A DNA stretch of 64,000 bases from an uncultured Paracoccaceae bacterium (GTDB lineage: Bacteria > Pseudomonadota > Alphaproteobacteria > Rhodobacterales > Rhodobacteraceae): positions 1 through 64,000 of the forward strand of contig CALICM010000024.1 of NCBI GenBank assembly GCA_938049225.1. The letters run 5' to 3'. Shown piece by piece: positions 26,475 through 36,545 of the stretch (position 1 is the first letter of the stretch; each line of letters starts with the position of its first letter). The position numbers and the translations under genes are program-made. Below the pieces are notes generated by a model. It did not search any database and was not told where the DNA came from. It was given only the letters and a program-made list of their open reading frames with translations.

Positions 26475-27032
26475 TCAGAGTAGGACCACCTGGGTGCCGA
26501 CTTTGGCCATGGCGAACAGCTCTTCGATCTGATTATTGAACAGGCCGATGCACCCGTTCGAGGATTTCCGCCCGATCTTGCGCACGTCATTCGTGCCGTG
26601 GATCCGGTAGTACTGCCAGCCGAGGTTCAGGGCATGGGTGCCCAAAGGGTTCTCGGGGCCGGGGCCAACATAGGTGGGCAGATCCGGATTACGCTCCAGC
26701 ATCGACGGTGTGGGGCGCCATTCCGGGCCAAGGCGCTTTAACGTCACCTCGGTCCGGCCGCGGCGGGTCAACTCGTCCGTCAGGGGGACCGAGGTTGGAT
26801 AAATCCGGTCGGTCAGCCCATCCTCGGACCAGAAAAACAGCGCCCGCGCTTGTGTATCACACAGGATCGCACCGTTTGTCAGCGTCTCGAAATGGTCCTG
26901 CCAGCGGTGCGTGCCAAAGCCCGAGGTGCGCCGGACCAGCGCTGGTGCGGCGACCGACGCTTGTTGTGCCACGGCGGAACTGGCCGTCATGGCGGCTGTC
27001 GCGGCAAGAAAATGCCTGCGCGTCAAGGACAT
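26475..27032 (-). CDS. L,D-transpeptidase (YkuD family), Tat-exported
   Basis: 185 aa, start at 27032 (an upstream start at 27086 lacks a ribosome binding site). The N-terminus SLTRRHFLAATAAMTASSAV is a twin-arginine signal. The catalytic YkuD motif is complete: RIHGTNDVRKIGRKSSNGCI, with histidine near 143 and the nucleophile cysteine near 159. It would form 3-3 peptidoglycan cross-links or attach proteins to peptidoglycan in the periplasm. It lies 130 bases downstream of the broken DUF2330 gene on the same strand. Confidence 0.9.
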   Translation of the reverse strand: MSLTRRHFLAATAAMTASSAVAQQASVAAPALVRRTSGFGTHRWQDHFETLTNGAILCDTQARALFFWSEDGLTDRIYPTSVPLTDELTRRGRTEVTLKRLGPEWRPTPSMLERNPDLPTYVGPGPENPLGTHALNLGWQYYRIHGTNDVRKIGRKSSNGCIGLFNNQIEELFAMAKVGTQVVLL

Positions 27033-27115
27033 ACGATGGCTCCTCTGTTTAGAACTGCCTGTTGGCGCGGTTTCCCCGCACCTCACTTTTCTTCACAAAA
27101 CAGAGTATAATCTGG

Positions 27116-28489
27116 CTAGTTCACCTGCACAACCTTGCCGGGGTTCAAGATATTTTGAGGGTCCAGCGTTTGCTTGATCTGACCCATGACTTGCCAGCCA
27201 GCACCATGTTCGGCCTGCATGAATCGGGTCTTGCCCATGCCAACGCCGTGCTCGCCTGTCACGGTTCCGCCCAAGGCCAGCGAGCGTTCATACATTCTGG
27301 CTGTCAGATCCTTGGCGATCTGCAGCTCGGCCTCGTTTCCCGCCTCAAGCAGGATGGCCGAATGGAAGTTGCCGTCGCCGACATGACCCACCAGGGAATA
27401 AATCAGCGGGCTGGCGGCAAGATCGGCCTCGGTTTCGCGCACTGCCTCGGCCAGGCGTGAAATGGGGACGCAGACGTCGGTACTGATCGCTTGGCAGCCA
27501 GGTCGCAGGGCCTTTTGCGCGTAATAGGCGTTGTGACGCATGTCCCACAGGCGTTTGCGATCCTCGGGCCGGGTCGACCATTCGAAACCCCGACCGCCGT
27601 GGCTGGCGGCGATCTCGCCCACCGTTTCAGCCTGTTCGCGGACGCCGGCGTCCGAGCCGTGGAATTCCAGAAACAGATGCGGGGTCTCGGGCATTTCGGT
27701 CTTGAAGTGGATATTGAAGCCCTTGACCATGTACTTGTCCAGGAACTCCATTCGGGCGATGGGCACGCCCATCTGGATAGTCTCGATGACCGTGTTCACC
27801 GCCCCGTCGATCCCGTCGAAGCGGCAGACGGCGGCCGAGATCGCCTCGGGCTGGCCTTGCAGCCGCAAGGTCAGTTCCGTGATGATGCCCAAGGTCCCTT
27901 CGGAACCAACGATCAGCTTGGTCAGGTCATAGCCAGACGCGGATTTGCGCGCCCGGCTGCCGGTGCGAATGACGCGGCCGTCGGCCAAAACGACCTCCAG
28001 CGCCATGACATTCTCGCGCATCGTGCCATAGCGCACGGCCGTGGTGCCCGAGGCCCGAGTGGCGGCCATGCCGCCCAGCGAGGCATTGGCGCCGGGATCA
28101 ACCGGGAAGAACAGGCCGGTGTCGCGCAAATGGGCGTTCAGCGCTTCGCGCGTCACACCGGGCTGGACCACGGCGTCCAGATCTTGGGGGTGCACATCGA
28201 GCACCTTGTCCATTTTGCTCATGTCCAGGGTGACCCCGCCCCGAACCGCCAACGCGTTGCCCTCAAGCGAGGTGCCGGTGCCCCAGGGGACAATTGGGCA
28301 GCCCTCTTCGGCACAGATTTCGACGATTTTCACGACGTCGTCGGTGCTTTCGGGAAAGGCGACGCCGTCGGGCAGGATCTCGGGGAAATAGGTTTCGTTT
28401 TGGCCATGCAGCGTGCGAACAGCATCACTGGTCATAAATTGATCGCCCAGTGCCTTGCGCAGGCGGGACAGCGCCGTATCAATGGACAT
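27116..28489 (-). CDS. FAD-linked oxidase, GlcD / D-lactate dehydrogenase-like
   Basis: 457 aa, start ATG 28489. PCMH-type FAD-binding segments are visible (VPWGTGTSLEGNALAVRGGV; LGGMAATRASGTTAVRYGTM) followed by the FAD-oxidase C domain (GHVGDGNFHSAILL near residue 355, and LGGTVTGEHGVGMGKTRFM). The family oxidises 2-hydroxy acids such as D-lactate, glycolate or D-2-hydroxyglutarate and feeds electrons to the respiratory chain or to a flavoprotein. No GlcE/GlcF partner follows, so a single-subunit D-lactate or D-2-hydroxyglutarate dehydrogenase is more likely than glycolate oxidase. Confidence 0.88.
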   Translation of the reverse strand: MSIDTALSRLRKALGDQFMTSDAVRTLHGQNETYFPEILPDGVAFPESTDDVVKIVEICAEEGCPIVPWGTGTSLEGNALAVRGGVTLDMSKMDKVLDVHPQDLDAVVQPGVTREALNAHLRDTGLFFPVDPGANASLGGMAATRASGTTAVRYGTMRENVMALEVVLADGRVIRTGSRARKSASGYDLTKLIVGSEGTLGIITELTLRLQGQPEAISAAVCRFDGIDGAVNTVIETIQMGVPIARMEFLDKYMVKGFNIHFKTEMPETPHLFLEFHGSDAGVREQAETVGEIAASHGGRGFEWSTRPEDRKRLWDMRHNAYYAQKALRPGCQAISTDVCVPISRLAEAVRETEADLAASPLIYSLVGHVGDGNFHSAILLEAGNEAELQIAKDLTARMYERSLALGGTVTGEHGVGMGKTRFMQAEHGAGWQVMGQIKQTLDPQNILNPGKVVQVN

Positions 28490-28556
28490 AAGAAGGGTTC
28501 CTTTGCAGGGTTTGGGCCAATTCCTAGCCCGTCGCGGAACCAAGGGAAAGCACCCG

Positions 28557-29081
28557 ATGACTGGTGATGAACCACAAGACGGTATCGATGGACCCTATGC
28601 GGCACCGCTCAAAATACCGGGCGAGACGGTGCTGAGCGACTGGATCGACTACAACGGCCACATGAACGTAACCTATTACCTGCTGTCCTTCGATCATGCG
28701 GTGGACCGGTTCCTGGGTGACATTCTTGGGGTCGGCGAAGCCTTTACCAGTGTTGCGGGACAGGGCAGCTATGCGCTGCAGTCCAACATCCACTATCTGG
28801 GGGAGTTGCTGGAGGGCACGGCCTTTGACTTTTCGCTGCTGCTGATTGATTGCGATGCCAAGCGCATGCACATGATGGTTGAAATGAACAACCTGAACAC
28901 CGGCACCGTGGCCGCGACTTGTGAGCAGTTGTTGATGAATGTCGATCTGACCACCCGGCGGTCGACCCCCTATCCCGACTGGGCGCAGGCACGCATGGCG
29001 CTGATGCGCGCTAATCATGCCGATGCGCCCCGGCCGCCGCAGTTCGCGCAGCCCTTGGGGTTGCGGCGCCGGGGGGGATGA
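28557..29081 (+). CDS. hotdog-fold acyl-CoA thioesterase
   Basis: 174 aa, start at ATG 28557 after AGGGAAAG; it diverges from the FAD oxidase gene. DWIDYNGHMNVTYYLLSFDH is the hallmark of 4-hydroxybenzoyl-CoA-thioesterase-like proteins, with the catalytic acidic residue next to NGHMN. The closest type known to me is the thioesterase found with or fused to L-carnitine dehydrogenase, but nothing here links it to carnitine. The stop overlaps the start of the ClC gene (ATGA). Confidence 0.8.
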   Translation: MTGDEPQDGIDGPYAAPLKIPGETVLSDWIDYNGHMNVTYYLLSFDHAVDRFLGDILGVGEAFTSVAGQGSYALQSNIHYLGELLEGTAFDFSLLLIDCDAKRMHMMVEMNNLNTGTVAATCEQLLMNVDLTTRRSTPYPDWAQARMALMRANHADAPRPPQFAQPLGLRRRGG

Positions 29082-30766
29082 TGGGCGGCGCGGTCGAAGA
29101 TCTGCTAAGGGGCAAGGCGCGGCGCGGACTTGCGAAATGCGGGCGGGCATTAAAAACCGTGCGGCATCGTGGTCTGGGCGCGATTCAGTTCTGGATCATT
29201 GCCCTTTTGATCGGCATCGCCGCTGGGTTCGCCGCCGTGGGGTTCCGGCTGGGTATCATCGCGCTGCAAGAGGCGATTTACGGCGCCAACGACGCGGTGC
29301 TGGCCAGCCATTTGGCGGGGCTGCACTGGGGTTGGGTGCTGTCGATCCCGATCCTTGGCGGGCTGGTGGTGGGGGTATTGCTGAATACGTTCGTGCCTGA
29401 TGGGCGGGCGCGATCGGTGGCCCAAGTGATCGAGGGTGCGGCCCTGAGCGAGGGACGGATCGACACGCGGCATGGTCTGGTGTCGGCACTGGCCTCAATG
29501 ATCACGCTGTCGACGGGTGGCTCGACCGGGCGCGAGGGGCCGGTGGTCCACCTCAGTGCTGTCATGTCCAGCTATGTCGCGAAATGGATCCATGCGGATG
29601 GGATCACCGGACGTGATTTGATGGGCTGTGCTGCTGCTGCAGCGGTCTCGGCCTCGTTCAACGCGCCGATTGCCGGGGCCTTATTCGCGCTTGAGGTGGT
29701 GTTGCGGCACTTCGCGGTGCATGCATTCGCGCCGATCGTCATTGCCTCGGTCGCGGGCGCTGTGGTGGCGCGGCTGTTCGTGGGCGATGTGACTGAGTTC
29801 ATGCTGCCGGTGCATACGCTGGCGTTTTATGTCGAATTGCCCGCCTTCATGGTGCTGGGGCTGATCAGTGGTTTAGTGGCTGCGGTGATGATGTGGACGA
29901 TTTTCGCCGCCGAGGATCTGGGCGATGTGGTCCAGACCTCGACCGGACTGCCGGGCTGGGCGCGACCAGCGGTGGCGGGGGCGCTGTTGGGCGGGATCGC
30001 GATCTTTTTCCCACATATCATCGGGGTCGGCTACGAGATGACATCGCGCGCATTGACCGAAAAACTGGTTCTTTGGGAGGCGTTCGTCTTCGCGGTGGTC
30101 AAGGTGATCGCGGTTGCGATCACGATGGCGGGGCGGATGGGGGGCGGGGTGTTTTCGCCCTCGCTGATGCTGGGGGCGTTGACCGGTTTGGTGTTTGGTT
30201 TGGTGGCAACGGCGATCTTTCCTGCGGTGTCGGGAACATCCGGCCTGTATGCGATCGCCGGTATGGGGGCGGTGGCTGCGGCTGTGCTGGGGGCCCCAAT
30301 TTCGACGGCCTTGATCATCTTTGAGATGACCGGTGATTGGCAAGCGGGGCTGGCGGTGATGGTCGCGGTCAGCTTGTCGACAGCGTTGGCATCGAAACTG
30401 GTGTCCCGCAGCTTTTTCCTGACCCAGATCGAGCGGCGCGGGGTGCATCTGGCGGCGGGTCCGCAAGAGTATCTGATGGCCACAATCTCGGTCGGGCGGC
30501 TGATGCGGCCAATGTCCGACGACATCGGTGTCTCGCTGACACAAATGGCGGATCTGATACATCAGGGAAGCTGGCTGCATCCGAACGATACATTGGAAAA
30601 GGCGCTGCCGCTGTTTGACCATCTGGGCTTGAACCATGTGCCCGTCGCGACGCCCGGCACCGAGGGGACGGGGCGTCCCGAACTGTTAGGGGTGCTTGAT
30701 CATGTCACGGCCCTAAAGGCCTATAATCGCGCGTTGGCGGACACGGCGCAGGAAGAGCATTCCTAG
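29078..30766 (+). CDS. ClC-type chloride channel/transporter with C-terminal CBS region
   Basis: 562 aa, coupled by ATGA to the thioesterase gene. The membrane part (about 20-430) has many hydrophobic helices and the ClC motif GREGPVVHLSA with the gating glutamate; GAPISTALIIFEMTGDW is another conserved ClC segment. The classical GSGIPE sequence is not evident. Residues 470-550 (LMRPMSDDIGVSLTQMADLI onwards) are a CBS-domain region likely to bind nucleotides. Predicted function is chloride (or fluoride) transport with or without proton exchange in the inner membrane. Confidence 0.9.
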   Translation: MMGGAVEDLLRGKARRGLAKCGRALKTVRHRGLGAIQFWIIALLIGIAAGFAAVGFRLGIIALQEAIYGANDAVLASHLAGLHWGWVLSIPILGGLVVGVLLNTFVPDGRARSVAQVIEGAALSEGRIDTRHGLVSALASMITLSTGGSTGREGPVVHLSAVMSSYVAKWIHADGITGRDLMGCAAAAAVSASFNAPIAGALFALEVVLRHFAVHAFAPIVIASVAGAVVARLFVGDVTEFMLPVHTLAFYVELPAFMVLGLISGLVAAVMMWTIFAAEDLGDVVQTSTGLPGWARPAVAGALLGGIAIFFPHIIGVGYEMTSRALTEKLVLWEAFVFAVVKVIAVAITMAGRMGGGVFSPSLMLGALTGLVFGLVATAIFPAVSGTSGLYAIAGMGAVAAAVLGAPISTALIIFEMTGDWQAGLAVMVAVSLSTALASKLVSRSFFLTQIERRGVHLAAGPQEYLMATISVGRLMRPMSDDIGVSLTQMADLIHQGSWLHPNDTLEKALPLFDHLGLNHVPVATPGTEGTGRPELLGVLDHVTALKAYNRALADTAQEEHS

Positions 30767-30774
30767 CAAATAGA

Positions 30775-30829
30775 AGCCCTGTTCCAGGGCTAAGTGATCC
30801 TCCCCAGCCCCGCGAACGCGGGGCTGGGG
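30775..30829. terminator. two consecutive hairpins after the ClC gene
   Basis: AGCCCTG-TTC-CAGGGCT (30775-30791) is followed by CCCCAGCCCCGCG-AA-CGCGGGGCTGGGG (30802-30829, a 13-bp stem). Neither has a U tract, so they are not textbook intrinsic terminators, but their position nine bases after the stop suggests a role in 3'-end formation or mRNA stability. Confidence 0.5.
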
Positions 30830-30921
30830 CCCGCCGCCCAGGTCGCTGCCGCGCTTCATATTATTCTTTGTAAATATCTCTTCAGGAGGACCTGGCGCTT
30901 ACGACACGCACAGAGCTGATC

Positions 30922-31269
30922 TTAAAGCTGTTCCACCGCCACTTTGTCGCCGGTGTAGAACGCCAGATATCCTGCGATCCCGGTGGCCCCTTCGATGGGT
31001 GTGTCGTAGGACCAAACCGCGTTTCGGATCACACCGCTTTTGGCCACGATGGAAAAATAGCTGGCATCCCCTTTGCGTGGGCAATGGGTCGTGTGATCCG
31101 TAGCCTCGAGGAAGGCCATTTCGACATCTTCGCGCGGGAAATAGATCACCGGGCTGTGGCCGTCTTCCTGCAACTCAAGCGCGCGTTTGCTCTCGCCGAT
31201 GACTGCGCCCGCAGCGCGGATCACCCAGGTCCCTTGCGCGGGTGCGATGGAAAGGACGGTCGAGATCAT
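30922..31269 (-). CDS. DUF427 domain protein
   Basis: 115 aa, start ATG 31269 with GGAGG seven bases upstream. IYFPREDVEMAFLEATDHTT, then HCPRKGDASYFSI and WSYDTP are the conserved DUF427 motifs. The family is widespread, single-domain and without an established function. It converges on the ClC gene and follows the aminopeptidase gene on the same strand after 64 bases. Confidence 0.9.
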   Translation of the reverse strand: MISTVLSIAPAQGTWVIRAAGAVIGESKRALELQEDGHSPVIYFPREDVEMAFLEATDHTTHCPRKGDASYFSIVAKSGVIRNAVWSYDTPIEGATGIAGYLAFYTGDKVAVEQL

Positions 31270-31333
31270 GGCATATCCTCCGGAATTTCCAGCAGTTTGA
31301 CCTGCGGGCATGACAACTGTGCTACTGCGACCG

Positions 31334-33130
31334 CTAAAGGGGGGCGGTAGCCCCGTTCAGCCAGTCCCGGGCTGTGGCCGACACCAGGCCGCCGATCCGC
31401 GCGCGGACCTGCGTGTGATAGCTGTTGAGCCAGTCGCGCTCGGCCGAGGTTAACAGACTGACATCAATCAGCGCTGTGTCAATGGGCACGTAGGTCAATG
31501 TCTCGAACCCCAGCATTGGGCGGGTTCCACCTTGCGGTGTGTCGGGCGGGGTGACGGCCACCAGATTTTCGATACGAATGCCAAAGGCGCCGGTTCGGTA
31601 ATATCCAGGCTCGTTCGACAGGATCATGCCTGGCAGCAGCGGTTCCTCGCCCCGTTTGGAAAGGTTTTGCGGGCCTTCGTGGACACTTAAGAATGACCCC
31701 ACGCCATGGCCGGTGCCGTGATCGTAGTCCATGCCTGCGGCCCAAAGCGCCTGGCGGGCCAGGGCGTCCAAGTCGCGACCGGCCAGCCCTTGCGGCCAGC
31801 GTGCGCGGCTGATCGCGATCATGCCCTTCAAGACCAGGGTGAAAGGCCGGATCGCCTCGACCGGGGCGGCGCCGATGGCCATCGTGCGGGTGATATCGGT
31901 GGTGCCATCGACATATTGCCCGCCGCTGTCGACCAGCAACAACTGACCGGGGACCACCGCGCGATTTGTGCTTTCGGTCACGCGGTAATGGACGATGGCG
32001 CCGTTGGGCCCGGCGCCGCAGATCGTGTCAAACGAAATGTCGTGTAGCTGGTTGGTGGCACGGCGCCGGGCCTCAAGCTCGCGTACCACATCGATCTCGG
32101 TCAGCGTTCCCCGTGGGGCAACACGGTCAAGCCAGGCGAGAAACTCGACCATCGCGACCGCATCGCGCAGATGGGCAGCGCGGGCGCCGGCCAGTTCGGC
32201 GTCGGTTTTACAAGCCTTGGGCAGGGCACATGGGTCGCGCATCCACGTGACGCTGGCATGGGCCAGTTGGTCCGACACCCAAACCGGGGCGGAGGATTTG
32301 TCGACGCCGACTTTGCCGGTCAATGCCGCCAGCGCCGGGCCGAAATCGGCAGGCGAAGCGATCATGACCTCCGCGCCAAGGTGCGTGGTTGTCTCGGCCG
32401 GGACTTTGGCGGGATCCAGAAACAGTGTCACTGCGCCTGTGTCAAAGACCAGTGCAAAGGCTTGGACGATGGGGATCCGGGGCAGGTCGCTGCCGCGGAT
32501 ATTGAGCAGCCACGAGATCGAGTCCGACAGGGTCAGCACCGCGGCGGTCACACCCTTGTCGCGCAGTATTTCGGCAATTTCCGCGCGTTTCTCGGCGTGG
32601 CGGCGCCCGGTCAGCGCTTCTGCCTGGGGCACCGCCAAGCCTGTCGGCGGGGCGGGTTGATCGGGCCAGACGGCATCGACCAGATTTTCGACCGGTTGCA
32701 GCCCGATGTCCTTGTCAGCCAAAGCCTCGCGCAGGGTCTTGATATCCTTGGCGGTGTGTAGCCATGGATCGAAACCGACGGTCGCGCCTTGCGGCAAAAC
32801 CTCTGCCAACCACTGCTCGGCCGTGTCGCTGGGGATGGATTTCAGGGTTACCAAAGTAACGGGGACTTGCGCTGCGGCCTGCAACGTATAGCGCCCATCG
32901 ACGAAAAGCCCGACCTGATCTGCTGTTACAATGGCAAACCCGGCCGAGCCGGTGAACCCGGTGAGCCAGGCGAGCCGCGCGTCACGGTCGGCGACATATT
33001 CACCCTGATGCGCGTCGGCGCGGGGCACCAGGAAGGCGTCGAGCTTTGCCTGCGCCATCGCCTTGCGCAGAGCCGCGATCCTGGGGGGGGCCGTTTCGGG
33101 TGAAGTGGTCGTCGTAAAGGTCTGAAACAT
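31334..33130 (-). CDS. aminopeptidase P (Xaa-Pro aminopeptidase, M24B)
   Basis: 598 aa, the long eukaryote-like form with two creatinase N-domains before the pita-bread catalytic domain. Metal ligands are visible: aspartates in VDSGGQYVDGTTDITRT near 398-408, histidine in GHGVGSFLSVHEGP near 474, glutamate in LSNEPGYY near 504, and the final glutamate in GIRIENL. It removes N-terminal residues preceding proline. It starts four bases after the cobT stop, so it is probably co-transcribed with cobS and cobT. Confidence 0.93.
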   Translation of the reverse strand: MFQTFTTTTSPETAPPRIAALRKAMAQAKLDAFLVPRADAHQGEYVADRDARLAWLTGFTGSAGFAIVTADQVGLFVDGRYTLQAAAQVPVTLVTLKSIPSDTAEQWLAEVLPQGATVGFDPWLHTAKDIKTLREALADKDIGLQPVENLVDAVWPDQPAPPTGLAVPQAEALTGRRHAEKRAEIAEILRDKGVTAAVLTLSDSISWLLNIRGSDLPRIPIVQAFALVFDTGAVTLFLDPAKVPAETTTHLGAEVMIASPADFGPALAALTGKVGVDKSSAPVWVSDQLAHASVTWMRDPCALPKACKTDAELAGARAAHLRDAVAMVEFLAWLDRVAPRGTLTEIDVVRELEARRRATNQLHDISFDTICGAGPNGAIVHYRVTESTNRAVVPGQLLLVDSGGQYVDGTTDITRTMAIGAAPVEAIRPFTLVLKGMIAISRARWPQGLAGRDLDALARQALWAAGMDYDHGTGHGVGSFLSVHEGPQNLSKRGEEPLLPGMILSNEPGYYRTGAFGIRIENLVAVTPPDTPQGGTRPMLGFETLTYVPIDTALIDVSLLTSAERDWLNSYHTQVRARIGGLVSATARDWLNGATAPL

Positions 33131-33134
33131 GCCT

Positions 33135-35045
33135 TTAGGCCGCCCGCCCACGCCGTGTGTTGCGGGCATCCACGTCGAACAGGCTGGCAAGTTGTTCGGT
33201 TATCGCACCGGCCAGTTGCTCTACGTCCGTGATTGTCACCGCGCGCGCGTAATAGCGGGTCACATCATGGCCGATCCCGATGGCGATAAGTTCGACCGTG
33301 CGGCGTTTCTCGATCATCTCGATCACATCGCGCAGGTGCTTTTCTAGGAAACTCGCAGGGTTGACGGAAAGGGTGCTGTCATCAACCGGCGCGCCGTCCG
33401 AGATCACCATCAGAATTTTGCGCTGCTCGGGCCGCCCTGCCATCCGGCGATGGGCCCATTCAAGGGCCTCGCCGTCGATATTCTCTTTCAACAGGCCTTC
33501 CTTCATCATCAGGCCTAGGTTGGGTCGCGCCCGACGCCAGGGGGCGTCGGCGGACTTATAGATGATGTGGCGCAGGTCGTTTAGACGGCCGGGCAGGGGT
33601 GGGCGGCCCTCGGCCAGCCAGCGCTCGCGCGATTGGCCGCCTTTCCAGGCGCGGGTGGTGAAGCCCAGGATCTCGCATTTCACCTGGCAGCGTTCCAGGG
33701 TGCGGGCCATGACATCGGCGCAGATCGCGGCGATGCTGATGGGGCGCCCGCGCATGGAGCCGGAGTTGTCCAAAAGTAAGGTCACCACCGTGTCGCGGAA
33801 TTCCGTGTCGCTTTCCTGCTTGAAGCTGAGCGGGGTCGTCGGGTTGGCTACAACCCGCGCCAGGCGGCCTGCGTCCAAGATCCCCTCTTCCAGGTCGAAG
33901 TTCCAGCTGCGGTTTTGCTGCGCCTGCAAGCGACGCTGCAGCTTGTTCGCCAGGCGGCTGACGGCCCCTTTTAGCGGTTCAAGCTGTTGGTCCAAATAGG
34001 CCCGCAATCTCTGCAGTTCGGCGGGGTCCGCCAGGTCCTCGGCCGCGATCTCCTCGTCATAACGGGTGTCATAGACCGCATAGTTCGGATCTGCGTCACT
34101 GATTGGCGGCGGCGGTGGGCGGTCCATCGGTGGCTCGCCATCGTCGGCCTCGACATCTTCGCTGATCTCGGCGTCCTGGTCGTCGTCCAGGCTGACCTGG
34201 GCGGCCTGGCTGTCCATTTCTTCGGTTTGCTGATCCTGCTCGGACGTTTCCTGATCGTCGCTGCTATCTTGCGCGTCCCCGCCGGGGTCGGATTGGTCGT
34301 CGGTCTGATCCTGATCGGCTTCGGCTTGGTCCTCGCTGTCGTCTTCCATATCCGGGTCGTCGCCCAGTTGATCGCCATAGCCCAGGTCGCGGATCACTTG
34401 CCGTGCCAGCTTCGAGAAGGCGCGTTGATCTTCCAGCACATCGCCGACTTGATCGAAACTGGTGCCGGCCTGACCCTCAAGAAAACCGCGCCACAGTTGC
34501 ATGATGTTCTCGGCGCCTGCGGGCAGGTCGCGGCCGGTGGCCAGATGGCGGACCAGATAGCCAGCCGCATCCGCCAACGGGGCGTCGGCGGCATCTTTGA
34601 TCTGAGCATAGCCCTTGCGGCGGCATTCATCTGAGATTTTGGCGTCGATGTTGCCTGCGGTGCCTGGCATGGCGCGCGCGCCCACCGCCTCGCAGCGGGC
34701 GGTTTCCATCGCCTCGTAAAGCGCGCTCGCGACCTCGCCTTGTGGGGCGTATCGGTTGTGGGTCGCGTCGTTGTGAAAGCGTTTGCGCAGGGCAAAGGCA
34801 TCGGCGGTGCCACGGGCCAAAAGCACCTCGTCCCGGGTCATGCGCCGACTGACCTGGGGCAGACGCGCGGCGTCGTTGGTCAGGCCCGGGGGATCGACCG
34901 AATAGCTGACGGACAGATCGGGATCGTTGGCCATCGCTTTGGTCGCCTCGGCCAGCGCCTTTTTAAAGGGCTCGGCCGGGTTGTCCGGGATCTTGCCAGG
35001 GGCCAGCAGTGTGCTGCCGCGCACGGGTTTAGATGAGGCTGCCAT
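33135..35045 (-). CDS. cobT: aerobic cobaltochelatase subunit CobT
   Basis: 636 aa, start ATG 35045. The middle is a long acidic region (about 255-345, rich in D, E and Q). The C-terminal von Willebrand A domain has the MIDAS sequence LLLDNSGSM near residue 423. CobT with CobS and CobN inserts Co2+ into hydrogenobyrinate a,c-diamide in aerobic cobalamin synthesis. It lies downstream of cobS on the same strand, but 510 bases of decayed sequence separate them. CobN is not in the window. Confidence 0.95.
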   Translation of the reverse strand: MAASSKPVRGSTLLAPGKIPDNPAEPFKKALAEATKAMANDPDLSVSYSVDPPGLTNDAARLPQVSRRMTRDEVLLARGTADAFALRKRFHNDATHNRYAPQGEVASALYEAMETARCEAVGARAMPGTAGNIDAKISDECRRKGYAQIKDAADAPLADAAGYLVRHLATGRDLPAGAENIMQLWRGFLEGQAGTSFDQVGDVLEDQRAFSKLARQVIRDLGYGDQLGDDPDMEDDSEDQAEADQDQTDDQSDPGGDAQDSSDDQETSEQDQQTEEMDSQAAQVSLDDDQDAEISEDVEADDGEPPMDRPPPPPISDADPNYAVYDTRYDEEIAAEDLADPAELQRLRAYLDQQLEPLKGAVSRLANKLQRRLQAQQNRSWNFDLEEGILDAGRLARVVANPTTPLSFKQESDTEFRDTVVTLLLDNSGSMRGRPISIAAICADVMARTLERCQVKCEILGFTTRAWKGGQSRERWLAEGRPPLPGRLNDLRHIIYKSADAPWRRARPNLGLMMKEGLLKENIDGEALEWAHRRMAGRPEQRKILMVISDGAPVDDSTLSVNPASFLEKHLRDVIEMIEKRRTVELIAIGIGHDVTRYYARAVTITDVEQLAGAITEQLASLFDVDARNTRRGRAA

Positions 35046-35558
35046 AGGCGTGTTAATTGGGCATTTGGGGGGCTTTGGCAAGGGGCTGGCGCGGGATCCC
35101 ATCGAACGGGCGCGGCCCTTGCGAGGGCAAGATCATGCAAAGCGTAACAGTTTCATGACGCCTTTGTCGGTATTCTCGATTGCAGGAGGCCTCAATGATC
35201 AATGGATTGACTCAAATTGTAGCCCTGATCACTCTATGCTTGACCACCCTGACCCCAATGGGCGCGTCGGCGGGGGAGCAAAGTGCGAGTTTTCCCTGAC
35301 CTGTCGATAGTTCGACAGCATGTCTTTCAAATAACACCATATACAAGACACTGACACATTACGCACCCGGCTCGCAGTAGGTGGCCGGGAAGCCCTTGAT
35401 ATACTGCAGATAAACCCAGTTGACACCACCACCGTACGGGCGGGCGGAGACTTATTTGCGGGACCTGGAAACCTATCGGTTGATGATCGCCAAAGTTATG
35501 CGGCTGCTCGCCAACCAAGGGGTATGGCGCGCGTGGCGGCAAGCATCGCGGTAAAATC
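35046..35558. other. decayed spacer between cobS and cobT
   Basis: About 510 bases with only fragments: a 34-codon plus-strand frame with a good ribosome binding site (35195-35299); a plus-strand frame ending at about 35554 (ETYLRDLETYRLMIAKVMRL then LANQGVWRAWRQASR stop) that looks like the tail of a lost protein; and a minus-strand tail (SARPYGGGVNWVYLQYIKGF then PATYCEPGA stop, about 35440-35362). None continues far enough to be identified. Confidence 0.5.
35195..35299 (+). CDS. small ORF with signal-peptide-like sequence
   Basis: 34 codons. AGGAGG lies five bases before ATG 35195, an unusually good site for this window. The product has a hydrophobic core (LTQIVALITLCLTTLTPMGA) followed by SAGEQSASFP, like a cleavable signal peptide with almost no mature part. 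It is either a truncated exported-protein gene or a real small protein; the surrounding decay makes truncation more likely. Confidence 0.3.
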   Translation: MINGLTQIVALITLCLTTLTPMGASAGEQSASFP

Positions 35559-36545
35559 TCACCCCAAACTGATACTCGCGGCGCTTTCAGGCAGTTCCTC
35601 GTCAAAACAGCGCTGATAGAACTCGGCAACGGTTTCGCGCTCAAGCTCGTCGCACTTGTTGAGGAATGTGAGGCGGAAGGCGAAGCCGACGTCACCGAAG
35701 ATCGCCGTGTTTTGTGCCCAGGCTATGACCGTCCGGGGGCTCATCACGGTGCTTAGATCCCCGTTCATGAACGCCGTACGGCTGAGGTCGGCCACAGTTA
35801 CCATGCGGCTGACCGTTTGGCGCCCGGCATCTGTCGCAAGCAATGGGTTTTTCGAGATCACGATATCCGTCTCGGCATCATGCGGCAGATAGTTGAGCGT
35901 GGCCACCAGCGACCAGCGGTCCATCTGACCTTGGTTGATCTGCTGCGTGCCGTGATAGAGGCCGGTTGTATCGCCCAGACCAACGGTGTTGGCCGTGGCG
36001 AACAGGCGGAAGTAGGGGTGCGGGTGGATCACCTTGTTTTGATCCAGCAGTGTTAGCTTTCCGTCCACCTCGAGTACCCGTTGGATGACGAACATTACGT
36101 CCGGACGGCCTGCGTCATACTCGTCGAAGACAATCGCGACGGGATTGCGCAGGGCCCAGGGCAGGATGCCCTCCTGAAACTCGGTCACTTGGACGCCGTC
36201 TTTCAGCTTGATGGCATCCTTGCCGATCAGGTCAATCCGGCTGATGTGGCTGTCCAAATTTACCCGCACACAGGGCCAGTTCAGCCGGGCGGCGACCTGC
36301 TCGATATGGGTGGATTTGCCGGTGCCGTGATAGCCTTGGATCATCACACGGCGGTTGTGCGCAAAGCCCGCCAAGATGGCCAATGTCGTATCCTGGTCGA
36401 AAACATAGGCCGGATCCACCTCGGGCACACGGTCCGAGCGGTCGGCGAAACCTTTGACGATCATATCGACATCAATGCCGAACGCGGTGCGAACGTCCAC
36501 GTCGACAGTCGGTTCGCTTGGCAGGTCGATCGCCCCATCAGCCAT
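35559..36545 (-). CDS. cobS: aerobic cobaltochelatase subunit CobS
   Basis: 328 aa, an AAA+ ATPase of the MoxR/CobS type. Walker A is GYHGTGKST at 71-79, and Walker B ends in VFDEYDAG at 139-146. [20 protein letters not shown] is a sensor/insert region characteristic of CobS. With CobT it forms the ATP-driven complex that activates CobN for cobalt insertion. It is first in the cobS-cobT-aminopeptidase order. Confidence 0.96.
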   Translation of the reverse strand: MADGAIDLPSEPTVDVDVRTAFGIDVDMIVKGFADRSDRVPEVDPAYVFDQDTTLAILAGFAHNRRVMIQGYHGTGKSTHIEQVAARLNWPCVRVNLDSHISRIDLIGKDAIKLKDGVQVTEFQEGILPWALRNPVAIVFDEYDAGRPDVMFVIQRVLEVDGKLTLLDQNKVIHPHPYFRLFATANTVGLGDTTGLYHGTQQINQGQMDRWSLVATLNYLPHDAETDIVISKNPLLATDAGRQTVSRMVTVADLSRTAFMNGDLSTVMSPRTVIAWAQNTAIFGDVGFAFRLTFLNKCDELERETVAEFYQRCFDEELPESAASISLG

